64,000 bases of DNA, from the NCBI RefSeq assembly GCF_036898095.1, contig NC_090730.1:22885121-22949120 (forward strand). Direction: 5' to 3'. The notes beneath the pieces were generated by a model, which worked only from the letters and a program-made list of their open reading frames with translations, made no database searches and was not told the origin of the DNA. The DNA is from Palaemon carinicauda (lineage: Eukaryota > Arthropoda > Malacostraca > Decapoda > Palaemonidae). Below are positions 11,336 to 23,920 of this stretch, in pieces. Position 1 is the stretch's first letter; every line of letters begins with the position of its first letter. The position numbers and the translations under genes were made by a program.

Positions 11336-11969
11336 GTAACTCAACTTCCTACAAACCCCCATATACCTATTCTAGGTTAGGTTGCCAAATAAATTTTCAT
11401 TGGACCCTTTATTTCTTGTTCTTTGTCTTAACCCATTATTGTAAATTATATGATTATACGCTCTTGTTTGTTAGGGTACTGTGAATGCATACCTTGGTGC
11501 CTTGCACCCTCATGTCTACTCGGAAGGTTTTCATTTCGTTTTAGCAATATCCTAAAACATATCTAACGTTGAATTAAATTAGGAGGAACCCTATGGGTGT
11601 TTTGGGTGCCTCTGGTTGTTAATCTGGTTAATACTTCATTCTGCTCTTGGGTTGTGTTGCCTTGTGTTTTTGTTCTTCATTTGCAGTAACCCTAGCCCTA
11701 TTCTTATGTAAGACAAAGAGACTTATAGGGAGCTCTAGGAAAAATCGCGGGCATGCACTGTCAACATTGGAATTAAACGATCGATGTGACGACAGCAAAA
11801 TATATGGTAAAATTATAGTTACAGATGGTAAAACATTTCAAAAAGAAAACATATGTTTTCCTGTAGTAAATAATGTGATTTAACCGAATTTGACGTTCAT
11901 TTCAATGGCAAGCAAACAGAACAATCAGTTCAACTTCTTGTTTTACCATTATATACCGATTTCCCAATA

Positions 11970-12194
<225 letters not shown>

Positions 12195-12387
12195 CAAGGG
12201 CGTTTGTTCCGTAACTGGAATACATACCACACTATTTAATAGGGGTATTACTTTCGGCGTAGCTGAAATGACGAGTCATTAATTTTTAACGAGGGTTTAC
12301 TACCCACACGGTCATATTGGCAGCCATTAACGCTTTTTGTTCTTTCTTTTTCTAGTTACTGTGTACATGAAGTTGGCCTCTGCAACC

Positions 12388-13032
12388 ATGCGCACCTGCC
12401 CTGGTTTTCCCGACCGCCCCTGTGGAACGTTCATGTCGGCGGTCGAGACCGATCTTTACGCCCTTTGTCCTTGTAGGGACCAACGGTGTGATAGTGTCAA
12501 CAAGTGTAGAGAGTGGTCAGCCTCCCAGTGGGGGAGGTTTTCATGACAGCGGAAGAAGAAGTCTAAGCGGTATATTTCTCCTTCGAAGGTTGCTTCGATG
12601 GAAGAAAAACCCAAGGCCTCTTCTTCTGTTGCCCAAACTTCCTCCGAAGCTCCCACTCGGTCGGTCTCTTTCGAGAGACCGTCGAGTGGTAGCATAGACC
12701 GAATTATTTCTAACCAAATTCGGGTCTCGAGAGATAACGTTGCTTCCCCTAGTGTACCAGCTCCACCTCTCCCCCCGGGGGAGGACATGTCACTAACTTC
12801 CCTTTTTCAGCTTTGGTCCTCCTTGGGGCTTACGGGTTTGCCCTCCAAGGAGGTTTTGCTTGATTATATCCGCCTGGGTGCTGCTGTCAAGCAATCGTCG
12901 TCACCGTCAGAGGTTGATCCTCTGTCTCTTGTCGACGTTGTGGTGTCAGAGGTATCAAATGCGGTTTCACCCATCTCCTCTTCCACTCCAGACTCTACGG
13001 TAGCTGATGGCTTAGTTTCCCCCCATTCCTGA
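12388..13032 (+). pseudogene. DIRS ORF1 N-terminal part, copy A
   Basis: ATG at 12388 opens a frame beginning MRTCPG, with a Cys-rich segment (CPCRDQRCDSVNKCREW) resembling a zinc-binding module. This is followed by a basic stretch (KKKSKR) and a Ser/Pro-rich region with a conserved block FQLWSSLGLTGLPSKE. A TGA at about 12541 interrupts the frame just before the basic stretch. The frame ends at 13032, while similar Ser/Pro-rich coding continues in other frames. Copy C encodes the matching block starting at 38031. The product would be the gag-like ORF1 protein of the element; that role comes from its position in DIRS elements, and no enzymatic motif is present. Confidence 0.7.
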
Positions 13033-13454
13033 TCATCCTACGAGGGGGAAACTAAGTCCATCGTCAGTCTCTCCTGCTAATGTTTCTCGCCCTCTGGGGA
13101 GTTCACTTAGAGAGACTCCTCTTTGGAGGACTGCTGAAGGTCAGCTTGCTGATCCAACGGTCCCCAGAGGACGCATCCGTCGGGAGGCTCGCCTTCCTCT
13201 TCGCCATAGAGGCCTTCCTTCAGCTGTGATGAGGAGGCGCCTCTTTGGTTCAACGTCTTCTATGCAGTCCCCTGCAGAGGAGCCTGTAGACCGATCTTCC
13301 ATCACTGCACCTGCATTGGTCCTAGACCTTTCAGCAGATCGTTCGCGATCTCCTTCGGTGGAAGGTCGTCCTTTTAAAGGACACGTCGACCTTCCACCCG
13401 ACAGACCTGCCGTTGCCGTTCCTGCATGGGCCTAACAAGGCTCCACTTGAACGC

Positions 13455-14185
13455 GCTATTGCACGCCAACAATCCACGCAACCTGACAAGCGCTCATCAG
13501 TAGCTCGTCAGACTGCATCACTACAGCGCGCTGCTCATCCTGCTCGCCCTAACACAGGGCGAGCCAACGATCGCCTGCTAGCCCTGCGCTCACGCGCCCT
13601 GCACGTATGCGCCAACAATCTCCTACGCGCCAGCGCCCACCTGCACGTCAACATTCACCTGCGCGGCGTTCACCTGCGCAGCGTTCTCCTGCGCGCAAAT
13701 TACCTGCAAGCTATTGTTCTCTTGTGCGCCAGTACTCTCCCGCACGCCAACATTCTCCTGCGCGCCAACTTTCTCCTGCAGGCAAGTTTGTAGATGAGAC
13801 AGCTTTGCTGCCCTCACCCTCGTGCCATTCCTTATCAATGCGCCAGCGCTCACCTGCGCGCCAGCCTTCTCCTGCGTGCACTTACAAAGATACTCGCTCG
13901 CGCCATGCGCACGCGCGCCATCCATCGCCTAGGGATGCGCGCCAACATTCTCCCGCGCGCCCATCATGAATCTACAGCGCGCCCGCGTGCTAGGGAACAT
14001 TCTCCGGCGCACGCGCACCCTAAGGGTTTGACAGATGCGCGCTAACACACTCCCGCGTGCTTATCGTGATTCTCCTGCGCGCACCATCAGTCTCCCGCCC
14101 GCTATCTTCAATATTCACTCTCGCGCGAGCGCCATTATTCTCCCTCGCGCGAACGTCAATATTCTCCTGCATGTGAGCCTGCGCA
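13455..14185 (+). repeat. 18-bp repeat zone coding R-Q-x-S-P-A hexapeptides (copy A)
   Basis: GC-rich region made of degenerate 18-bp units of the type CGCCAACATTCTCCTGCG. In one frame each unit reads Arg-Gln-x-Ser-Pro-Ala (for example RQHSPARQLSPA); in the other frames it gives His/Leu/Arg or Ala-rich strings. The zone lies within ORF1 and is interrupted by shifts and stops. Copy C has the matching zone at 39155-39880. Such a basic, disordered repeat could bind nucleic acid (inference). Confidence 0.8.
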
Positions 14186-14258
14186 TCACAAGGAACGACG
14201 TCCGGCAAGGTCGCCATCGCCTCATTCCCCTCTCCGCAAGCGCATACCACCGCGCATT

Positions 14259-15868
14259 GTGGGAGAAGGGAAACTTCCAGAGTTGTTCAGGATCCCAAAG
14301 CTACCAAAGGCGAATCCACATATTCCAGTGACTCCTCCCAGGGATCCTTCAGTCCCTTTCCCTTCAGGGGGTATGTCTGACAGTACGTCTGTCAGCCAAC
14401 AGCCCTGGTTTAGTGCCCCGATCAGAGCCGTAACTCAGGCTTTCAAGCCTGTCCTCTCTGAGCTAGGACACGGAACCATGGCTTTCTCTACCCCTCTGAA
14501 GAGGAAAAGAGGAGTTCTGGATGTGGTCATTTTCCCAGGGGCGACTCCGCCTTCAAGGCAGGTTCCTCCTATTCCTCGGACTGACTCTCCTTCCCTTTCA
14601 GACGAAGATCTCCCGTCACCAAGGAAATCACGCTAAGAGAGATTTACCCCATCGCACCAATGGAGGAAACCTCTCTTCACGCCGAGAGTTCCACATAGTC
14701 CGGGATTAGAAGGAACATGCCACCCTCATCAATGTTGGAGTCTTACATCTTTCCCCGGAAGGAATCCAAAGACTCCAAAAGATTGCTTAAGTCCTCCACT
14801 AGGGCTAAGATGGAGCCAGCCAGCCACTCAGGGAATGTCCGCGATTCTCCCCAAGAAGAGTCTTTGGGGATAGAAGGAGACTTCACTGCAAGTCCTACAA
14901 CAGGAGGAGACCAGCAGGAGTCAGAACACGCATTTTGGCAGGTTCTGACTTTAATGAGGGCTCTCAACGGGTTTTCCGACCCAGAGATCCCTTCTCGAGA
15001 GAGCAAAGATCACATCTTTGGTACTCAGAATCCCTCTGAGACCAGTGCAGCCCTGCCCTGGTCTCATTGGGTAAAGAGTACCAGGAATAAGATCGCCCAG
15101 CAGCTCTCCGAGAAGTCCTCCTCCAACCGTTTCGGTACCACCAACAAGCTCCTCCCACCTCCTCACGTACAGCAGAGGAGGTACTTTGAGATCCTGGAGG
15201 AGCCTTGTTTAGCTCTTCCACTTTACCACTCGCTAAAAGAGCTAACCAGGGGTGTCCCTCTTGAGAGACTCTCCAACCGGCAGGTTTCGTTCTCGGCAGC
15301 CGAGATCCTCAACCAGGAGAAGGTAGCGAAGTGTGCTATGCAAGCCACTTCGTGGCTCGATATCTGGTTGGGGACCTTAGGTATCCTGATACGTCCTGAA
15401 GATTTCTCCAAGGAACGTACCAGGAAAGCTATGGAAACCTTCCTCCTCTCAGGTACTCGCACAATTGAGTTTCTGGCCCACCAAGTCTTGAACTTGTTGG
15501 CAAATACCATCCTGAAACGTCGGGATGCAGCAGCTGAGAGATTCCACCAGAAGGTTTCTAGCGCCGAGATCAATAGGCTCAGACATTCTTCCATGGAGGA
15601 GTCTGTTCTATTCGAGCCTAAGGATGTGGAATATGCTGCTGAGAGGTGGAGGAAGTCACATCAAGACTCCCTCCTCCATAGGGTTTCAACATCTAAGCCC
15701 TATAAGCCTCCAGCACCTCAGCAGTCCCATCCAGCCAAGACCCCTACGACGACAACAGCAGCGAAGATGATGGTGTCTAAGCCCTTTCCTGTCCAAGAAA
15801 GGAAAGACAAAAAGTCCTCCAGGGGAGGCAAAAATTCTAGAGGGAGCAGCCGAGGCCGCAAACGCTAG
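14259..15868 (+). pseudogene. DIRS ORF1 C-terminal part, copy A
   Basis: Two frames: 14259-14636 (with SVSQQPWFSAPIRAVTQAFK and KRKRG blocks) and 14717-15868 (383 codons). The second contains the conserved helical segment with SAALPWSHWVKS, RRYFEI, SLKELTRGVPLERL and LARLFHQ-like blocks, and ends in an Arg/Gly tail, GGKNSRGSSRGRKR. Copies B and C keep the same order. The tail just precedes the RT region, as in DIRS ORF1 proteins. The break at about 14636 separates it from the N-terminal part, so ORF1 is dead in this copy. Confidence 0.7.
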
Positions 15869-15869
15869 G

Positions 15870-17640
15870 GTAGGCAGTCCCCCTGCATTTCCACCAGTGG
15901 GGGGATGCCTACAAAGTTGCGCAATCAGGTGGAAGCAACTCGGGGCCGATTCCTGGACAATCTCCGTGATCAGTCTAGGATATTGCGTCGCGTTCATAAC
16001 ATCTCTACCTCCCCTGACGACGAATCCAGTGTTATTGAACTCCCTTGCCATGGGATCGGCAAGGGGGCAAGTCCTTCGGGAAGAAGTCCAGACCCTGTTA
16101 AAGAAGGGCGCTCTCTAAGAGGTCTTCAACGGATCCCCAGGCTTCTTCAGTCGACTCTTTCTTGTAAAGAAGGCGTCTGGAGGCTGGAGTCCAGTCATCA
16201 TCCTCTCAGCTCTGAACAAGTTTGTCAAACAAACTCCGTTCAGCATGGAGACGGCAGACACGGTCAGACTAGCAGTAAGACCGCAAGACTTCATGTGCAC
16301 ACTGGATCTAAAGGACGCATACTTCCAGATCCCAGTCCATCCGTCTTCAAGGAAGTACTTGAGATTCAGCTTGGGCAACAGAAAATACAAGTTCAAAGTG
16401 CTGTGCTTTGGTCTTTCCACAGCACCACAAGTCTTCACCAGAGTGTTCACCCTAGTATCATCTTGGGCACGCAGGATTGGCATCCGTCTCCTCCGTTATC
16501 TGGACGACTGGCTAATCCTAGCAGACTCAGTGTCAACCCCTCTTCAACACCAAGACAAACTTCTGAGACTTTACCAAGATCTGGTGATCATGGTAAATCT
16601 CGAGAAGTCCTCCCTGCTTCCCACTCAAAGACTGGTATACTTAGGCATGATTATAGACGCCACTCTCCACAAAGCCTTCCTATCATACGACAGGATAGCA
16701 AGGCTGAGGAAGGTCGCAAGACCTTTTCTCAGACGAGAAGAACTTCCAGCCCAATCGTGGTTATGTGTCCTTGGTCACCTTTCATCGCTGGCCCGTCTAG
16801 TTCACAATGGTCGCCTCAGGATGAGATCCCTGCAGTGGCGACTCAAGTCCCGGTGGAATCAAGCTTACGACTCCCCGGACATCCAGATCCCCATGTGACC
16901 TGCGGAACTGACAGACCTCGAGTGGTGGGTGGCAATCGAGAACCTACGAAAGGGGGTGGATCTTCTCGTCCTCCCTCCAGATTTGATGCTGTTTTCAGAC
17001 GCTTCAAAAAAAAAAAAGGGTGGGGGGCCCACGTGCTGCGCCACACAACATCAGGCCTCTGGTCAGTGTCAGAAAAGTACCTCCACATAAATCTTCTAGA
17101 GATGAAGGCCATTTTTCTAGCCCTTCATCAGTTCTAACAGCACCTGGCAAGTCACTCCGTGGTGGTGATGAGTGACAACACCACAGTAGTGGCCTACATC
17201 AACAAGCAAGAAGGTACTTTTTTGCAGCAGCTATCCCATCTAGCAGTAGAGATATTGAGATGGGGCGAAATCTACTCGATACCACTATCAGCACGCTTCA
17301 TTCCGGGCAAGAGGAATGTGCTTGCCGACAATCTGAGCAGAGCATCTCAGATAGTGAGTACCGAGTGGTCTATGGGTCATCTAGTAGCCAACAAAGTCCT
17401 GACTTTGTGGGGTTCTCTGACTGTGGACCTCTTCGCAACGGCCCTGAACTTCAGGATCCCGCTGTACTGTTCCCCAGTCCCAGACCCCAAGGCTCTCTGG
17501 CAAGATGCTTTCCAACAACGGTGGGACAACATCGACGTTTACGCCTTTCCCCCGTACTGTCTGATGAAGAGGGTACTCAACAAGACTAGAACATCGGTCA
17601 ATCTTTCAATGACCCTCATAGCTCCGCTTTGGCATCACGC
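15870..17640 (+). pseudogene. DIRS reverse transcriptase plus RNase H, copy A
   Basis: The RT begins at VGGCLQ near 15898 and runs through the LDLKDAYFQIPVHP palm block to the catalytic YLDD at 16497-16508 and the LVYLGMIID block. The thumb/connection follows (LCVLGHLSSLARLVHNGRLR) up to W-W and N-L-R-x-G. RNase H follows with its acidic residues in FSDAS (Asp at 16998), LLEMKA, MSDNTT and LADNLSR. Lesions: a stop at 16118, TGA at 16898 where copy C has GGA, a 12-A run at 17006-17017 causing a frameshift, and a stop after LHQF at about 17137. A longer open frame at 15905-17137 is only a shadow. Confidence 0.88.
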
Positions 17641-18795
17641 AGAATAGTTCCTGGACCTTCTGCAACTCCTAACGGAGCCTCCAAGAGAACTCCCTCTGCG
17701 ACACAATCTACTCAAACCACCACATGCCAACATCTTCCACAAAGCCGTAGCTTCACTACGACTTCACGCCTGGAGACTATCCAGCATCTCCTCTCTGAGA
17801 GAGGGTTTTCGCAACAAGTTGCGATCAGGATGTCTGGACTTCTGCGGAAGTCATCAGCAGCAGTCTACCAGGCAAAGTGGAAAGTCTTTTGTGGTTGGTG
17901 TCGTAGAAGGGGTATCTCTCCACTCGGTGTCACTATTCCAGCAATAGCGGAGTTCCTCGTGTAATTGCGTGAAGAAATGCGTCTCAGTCCCGGCAGTGAA
18001 AGGCTATCGCTCAGCCTTAAGTCTCGCCTTCAGACAGAAAGGAATGGACATTTCTTCATCGCTAGAACTTTCTCTACTCATACGGAGTTATGAACTTACC
18101 TGCCCCTAGTCGGAAGTGAGACCTCCCCCATGGAACGTGGTCCTATGAACCATTACGGCAGGCATCAGATCGCCACCTAACCTGGAAGACAGTATTTCTA
18201 CTAGCTTTGGCCTTGGCCAAGCAAGTCAGCGAACTTCATGGTCTCTCGTATGACATTGCCCATTCAATGGGATGGGGAGAGGTAACGTTCAGCTTCGTCC
18301 CTGAGTTTATTGCTAAGACTCAGAACCCAGGAGTAGCAGATCCTCGATTCAACTCCTTCTGGATTTCTAGTCTCTGCACTGTAACAGATGACCCAGACGA
18401 TCTCTTACTATGCCCAATGAGAAGCTTGAGGCTGTACCTCAAGGGAACAGCCGCAGCCCGTCCTCGTGTGCCAGCACTATTCATCAGCACAGGAAGGACT
18501 AAGAGGAGGGTCACCAAGAACACCATCTCTGCATGGATTTGCTGGTCATATACCTGGCACTGAATCCAGACCTTCCTCCGTCACGTCGCCCTAGAGCACA
18601 TGATGTCGGGGACATAGCTACGTCCCTGGCCTTCAAAAGAAATTTTTTCAGTGACGCAAGTTCTTCAAGCTGGGGTGTGGAAAAGACAGACCACGTTCAC
18701 ATCCCACTTCCTGCAAGATGTGACCCACAGGAGACTCGATACTTTTTCTATCGGTCCTGTGGTGGCTGCACAACAGTTGGTTTAAAACCTTAAGG
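17640..18795 (+). pseudogene. DIRS tyrosine recombinase, copy A
   Basis: The core-binding domain is readable: LETIQHLLSERGF, then YQAKWKVFCGWCRRRGISP, IPAIAEFLV and VKGYRSALSLAFR. The catalytic half is broken over several frames. FIAKTQNPG, CPMRSLRLYLKG, then NPDLPPSRRPRAHDVGDIATS survive, where copy B has HDIRG. The H-x-x-R arginine has become Asp here and the SHYLQDV segment expected to hold the nucleophilic Tyr is shifted out of frame. The enzyme would integrate the circular DNA form of the element; this copy cannot make it. Confidence 0.8.
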
Positions 18796-19269
18796 TCCTT
18801 ATTGGACAAGTAGCAGTAGGTTGAGGGCATTGTTACCCAATTTTAGTCTGCATAAATGAAAAGGTTTGACTGGCCCTTATTCTTTTCTTCATCTTCCCCT
18901 CTCTTGGGGAAAGGAGCATCCTGGGTTCTCTGCATAGCTGACCTCAAACCACCGCAGGTAAACCATGCTTCCTTGTGTTCCTAGTATTAAGATTAATACT
19001 TTTACGACCCCATACCTTGACGAGGTGGTATTGGAAAAGTCCTAGTATACAAGTTTTCTATCTAAAGAACTTCAGAACAACATTCTTGGACGAGTCACAC
19101 TTCTACATACCTTCACAAACAGCTTGTGTAGGCCACAGACCTTGCGTAGCAAGGTTTTAGCGAGGTGCAGGGCTCCCTATTTCTTGAGTGTAACACACTC
19201 AAATAAGGAGCCCCCGGGCAAAGCCAAAAAGCCAGACTGACTGGGACGTCCACCCTTCCTAATGCAAGG

Positions 19270-19342
19270 GTTTGTATTCCAGTTACGGAACAAATGACAA
19301 ATTCGTAGATAATTTGTATTTTGCCTAACTATACAAACCTTG
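19270..19342. repeat. Internal complementary region (ICR) of DIRS copy A
   Basis: The first half (GTATTCCAGTTACGGAACAAA) is the reverse complement of the left end at 12203-12225. The second half (AAATGACAAATTC onward to CTAACTATACAAACCTT) is the reverse complement of the right end at about 19525-19574, with a few substitutions. The halves overlap by AAA, matching TTT at both termini. Confidence 0.85.
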
Positions 19343-19574
19343 GCTATTTAACCAAACTTGCCCGCCAGCCCTATCCCCCTTGAAGTCCTACCTCCAAGCA
19401 AAGTGAGCTCAAGCACAGGTGTGTGAGGGGGGTTGGTTAGCAAGCTACCCTCCCCTACACACCGCTAGTTATTAATGGCTCGTCATTTCAGCTACGCCGA
19501 AAGTAATACCCCTATTAAATAGCTAAGGTTTGTATAGTTAGGAAAAATACAAATTATCTATGAATTTGTCATTT

Positions 19575-20302
19575 TTCTAAAGGATTAAGCTGTATTTTTG
19601 TTGAAAAGCTTTTCCCATCCGTAACTATAATAAAACCGATTATATTATAGTGTTGACTAAATCAGTTTTTGAGGTGCCATATACCCCTGTTTTCCACTTG
19701 GGCATTTCCTAATTTTATAGGTATGGTGGTAGGGAAGGTTATTTGATGTCAAAGCCATAATAAAAGTATAGTAAAACTTGATGGCTTGACATGAAACCTT
19801 AAGGCACTGAATTAGTCATGTATTTGCCCCAGAATCAAAGCCATGGGCTAGGTAATAGATTTGAATTTTGGTATTTATTTCATTACTAAAACTATAATTA
19901 GCCCAAATGTTATATTAAAAGGCATATGAAAGGCTGCTTTCTGAGATATTTACTGGTGTATATTGTTGTTGTCCCCTAACATATTCCTACTTCTTTACCG
20001 TCAGATGATATGAGATTCATTTTTAAAAAGGACCACATGTCCAAGCAGCTGTACAACATCAAAATGACTCAAAATAGAATGCCATTTATCAACCTAACGT
20101 AGTATTTTCAGATTTTAAAATTTGCTTAATTTGTTCAAATTTGTTGATCCCAATTGTACATTTAAAATGTCTGGTTTTGATTAGGCCAAGTACAGATGAT
20201 TTATCAAGTTTAGTTAGCTTCTGACACCTTAGGTTAGGTTTGGGTCTGTCCTTGGGTTTCACTATCAGTTTATGTGTTCCTGGCCTCTCTTGAAAACCCT
20301 GG
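19575..20302. other. No gene recognised between DIRS copies A and F
   Basis: About 730 bp of AT-rich sequence with no ORF of note and one TTAGGTTAGG-like run near 20231. Confidence 0.5.
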
Positions 20303-21697
20303 TTTTTCAATATTAAACTTAGCCGGTGATCATATAGCTGTCAGCTCTGCTGCCCGACAGAAAAACCTAAGGACAAAATACGCCAGCGATCGCTATACAG
20401 GTGGGGGTGTACATCAACAGCGCCATCTGTCGAGCAGGTACTCAAGTACTCCATGTCAACACAGAACCAATTTTCTCTCTGTCGTGCCACTGGCAAGACC
20501 TACTAAAATACGCTGTTACTAACTGGATTTGTTTTCACAACTATTTGGTGAAGTACACTATTCTAGTTTTGAGCTTTCGCTATGCAGGGGTTTTATCTTC
20601 ATCTCAAAACTTGAACTCGTTTTGGATAGATTTAATTATGGTGACTAAGAGAGTATGGACTCTTTCACTTTTAAATGGCCGACCCTTCCCTTAGATGGAA
20701 GTGTGTTTAGGTTTTTAGTAATTTTGCTTAACACGTTATAGATCTATATATTTTATATCTCTCGCCTTTATTAGGCCTCTTCGATTAACTTTCCATTTAT
20801 TATAAACATATAAAAAGAAATTTTTATGTTTTGTTTATTTGCGACCTTTCCTGATAGTAGGCGGTCCTCACTTGGAACCGAAGTTAATCAACGTTGAGCC
20901 CGTTATATCGTATTTAGCCTTTAAAGAATTTGAAACTTTTTAAATTTAATGTTTTATGAAAGAATTTCTTTGATAGTCTTCGTACTGTTTTCAAAGATGA
21001 ACTAACGTTTTGTTTTTTTAGACTACGCAGTTGTTGACGTTCAGGACGTTCAACATGCGCTCTATCGTTACGATAGAGAGAGAGTGTATCACGGTTTCAC
21101 TTTGCAGTAAGAGTAAATAGATTCTGACGTTTCGTTCATTCTTTCTTAACTTAAATGGTTTAAATTCTAAATTAAAGGAACTTTTTATTTGGAAAACCTT
21201 TCAGTTTTTTCCTTTAGCCATATAACATGTTTTTTTTGACGATATATAATTGGGCTCTTCTCTCAGGTGCGAAATCAAGAGAGAAAGAGAGAGAGAGATT
21301 GAGACGGAGGGAGAGAGATGAGAGAAAACGTTCCGTTCAAGCGGGTAACGTTGTTCTCGTGTCACTCTCCTCCCTAGTCGCTGTACGGGGAAGAAGGTAA
21401 AACGTTTCTAGGGTTTTATTCTTGTCCCCAGGCTATGTGCGGTGAGAGATTGTAAACGTAGTTTAATTGAACTAGTGTTTAGTCTCTTTCCCAGCCACTG
21501 AATTCTTTATCTTTATATGTTTTCTGTTTTTGCTAGTATTAATGAGCTGCATTATACGACTGTTTTCGCAATTACTACCTTTTAATGAAGGGTAGAATTG
21601 CGTGTTTCAGGTAGAAATCAGTAAAAGTTTCGATTTCAGTGAAATAAGTGCAAAACAGAAAATCGAAGTGATAAAGTGATATGCGCAAAGTGTTACA

Positions 21698-23920
21698 GTG
21701 TTGCGTCCGAGGGTTCGTCTGTTCGTGCCTGTCGTTCACCTAGTCCGGGACCTCTTGCAAGCTCCCAAGCCCAGGGGAGAAGTAATGTCGAACGACTTAT
21801 GGGTTCGTCAGGCCGTGGTTTCGGGCGTATCTACCCAAGATCGCCCCACCCACACAAAGACGAGAGAGCCCATTTACTTCTCGTCTGCGGAAGAGGTTTC
21901 TCGTAAGAAACCTTGGACCAAGGTCTCGCAGCTTATTAAGTGCAAGTCGGTCCCTTCCGCGCAAGTCCAACGGCCCAGGTGTAGCCACTGGGTCAGTTCG
22001 GACTCGCTGCAGTCTTCCGACGACTGCTCACCTCCTAAGAGAGGCAAAGCGGTACCGCAACAGGCAGTAACACCGTCTGTTGCCGCACCTGCTACTGTAG
22101 ACCCTAAGTGGTCTTTGCTACAGTCTATGCAGACACAGTTAGCATCTTTTATGCAGGAGTATCGTGCGGAGTAGGTTGACGCTGCACCCGTTAGCCTACA
22201 ACCTACCACGGTTGTGCGTACAGTAGACACTGACGCTACCTGCTCCCGCACTCCGCTTGTGAGAGTTCCACCTCCCATGCGCAGTGTACCCTGCCAGCCG
22301 CACGTTGACGTTCACAGACGCACGCTACCCTCCGTTGACGTTCGCGAGTTGCCACAACAACAGGAGGGTGGAGTTAAGTTGCTTTGTTTTGACACTGTGC
22401 GTCAACCTCCGCAACCCACTGTGGTTACCGCTACTCGCCCGCAGCAGACTAGTCAGTCAGGAGTAGAGGCTTTGCTTCCCCACACAGCTATGGTTGTTGC
22501 CAGCTCACAGACTGTCAAGCAGTTACATGACGTTGCCTTCTGGTCTGCTACTAATGCACCAGTGCTGTATGTCCTCACGCACCTGTTGTGGTTGACAGTT
22601 CAGTTTTTGGCAGTTCACAGACTGTCAGGCAGTTACATAACGTTGCCTTCTGGTCTGCTGCTAATGCACCAGTGAGACCCTCACTGAGATACCTAGCTTT
22701 TCTCGGACAAGGTTCCTGTAGATGAGAAAGTGCTGTTCTCCCTCCTACTGATATTCCTTAGAGGACTCTGTCATTTGGAGAGGAGCCTTAAGCTGCTTAG
22801 CCTCCTATGGACTTTAATTAAATCATGATGATTTTTTAAGGATCTTCGTCCGGATCTTGTAACTGCTGCTCCTCGTTCGCCTCACGTCAGAACTTACACT
22901 AGGCCTAGCTACTTCGAAGCCGTTGTTGTTAAGCTAGTGCTCTCTCGCTCTCCTAGAGAGCGTTACGTTGGCTAGGCGACTGGTTTTGCACCAGGAGGAG
23001 TTTCAGTGATACAGCCTTTGATTTCCCTTCTTTTAAACTGGCTTATAGAGCGAGAGTCTGATAGGACACGAGAGAAGTTCTCGGCTTGGGAGTTCATGCC
23101 TCTGCCCAGGTAGACTTCTCAATTCTGGTAGACTTGCCCTGGCGCCTAGCCAGGAGACGCTCCAGTTGTTTACAGGTCAACTTCTCAACTTTTGTCGAGC
23201 CTTTGAAGTTTTGCTGTACTATTATGCACACATAACAAGGCTTCCAGGGATGGTAAATGGTTCCGCCTCAGTCGCTAACCCCGTCTGTTGCCACACCTGC
23301 TCCCGTAGACCCTAAATGGGCTTTGCTGCAAGACATGCAGTCCAAGCTTGTGTCCTTGATAGAGGACTTAAATACGGAGAAGAACCTTCTGGCCAACAAC
23401 CTTCCTACCGGTTGGTTGTGCGCCCTGTTGACGCTGAGGTATCCTACTCGCGTCTGCCAGTTGAGGTGGTTCCTCCACCGATGCAACCCAGTGTGGGTTG
23501 CCAGTCGCACGTTGACGTTAAGCGACGCTCGGAGGTGGTTGTTGACGTTCAGTGTGTCACTAGGAAGACGTTCAACAACCAGCAGAGGTGACTTGTTGTG
23601 ACGCAGTGCGTCAACCTCAGCAACCCGGTAGGGTGTTGACTGCACAACCCAGACAGTCTAGACAGTTTCGGGTTGACGCTGTACTTCCTCGCGCAACCAT
23701 GGTTGTTGACAGTTCACAGACTGTGCAGTAGTGCCATGATATTGCGTCCGGCTCTGTCACGCATCCACCAGTGCGACCGGATTCAGCGAGTCAGACGTTG
23801 CCCACTCCGTTGCCGTTTCCTCATCAGTTTCAGATGAGGACGTTGCTGAACAAGACGATCAACCCCCAGCCCTGCTATCCATCCAGAAGATGCTGAAGAA
23901 GGAACGCTGCCCAGTCAGGC
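21698..23920 (+). pseudogene. ORF1 region of DIRS copy F, frameshifted
   Basis: The best frame starts near 21698 and includes CKSVPSAQVQRPRCSHW and a helical block DPKWSLLQSMQTQL. The latter recurs, diverged, at about 23310 (DPKWALLQDMQSKLVSLIED), so the region contains an internal duplication of about 1.2 kb spacing. Stops and frame changes are frequent (for example TAG at about 22172). It ends with an acidic stretch and SIQKMLKK at about 23880-23905, next to the deletion junction. Identification as ORF1 rests on its position between the left repeat and the polymerase stub. No Cys-rich motif like that of family A/C was recognised. Confidence 0.55.
22501..22675 (+). repeat. Tandem repeat of about 110 bp in ORF1 region, copy F (1.6 copies)
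   Basis: The unit runs from the CACAGACTGTCA(A/G)GCAGTTAC block through GTTGCCTTCTGGTCTGCT to TGTGGTTGACAGTTCAG. One full and one partial unit are present here; copy G has one more. Confidence 0.8.

Larger units (their letters stand above)
12203..19574 (+). mobile_element. DIRS retrotransposon copy A (full length, inactive)
   Basis: Complete DIRS architecture over about 7.37 kb: left terminal repeat, ORF1, RT, RNase H, tyrosine recombinase, ICR and inverted right terminal repeat. The terminal repeats share the inverted block ATTAAATAG/CTATTTAAT plus the adjoining GGGGTATTACTTTCGGCG segment. The outer ends are TTTGTTCCGTAACTGG (left) and GAATTTGTCATTT (right), so each end carries TTT. Coding frames carry several stops and frameshifts, hence inactive. 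It is the same family as copy C and a sister of copy B. Confidence 0.9.

Noticed and set aside
11647..11883. 78-codon ORF with a pyrimidine-AG (TTCATTTGCAG) inside it
   Set aside because: Hydrophobic start but no recognised family and no partner exon. Not supportable as a gene.
13440..14190. Regular short repeats that could suggest a CRISPR array
   Set aside because: Units are contiguous, degenerate and lack spacers; the DNA is eukaryotic and the zone lies in a retrotransposon ORF.
13413..14331. Several Arg/His/Leu- or Ala-rich ORFs on both strands across the hexapeptide zone
   Set aside because: Low-complexity alternative-frame readings of the 18-bp repeats. Only the R-Q-x-S-P-A frame is conserved between copies.
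15905..17137. 410-codon open frame, the longest across the copy A polymerase
   Set aside because: It is a shadow frame: the RT and RNase H motifs (YLDD, FSDAS) read in a different frame, and this frame shows no domain.
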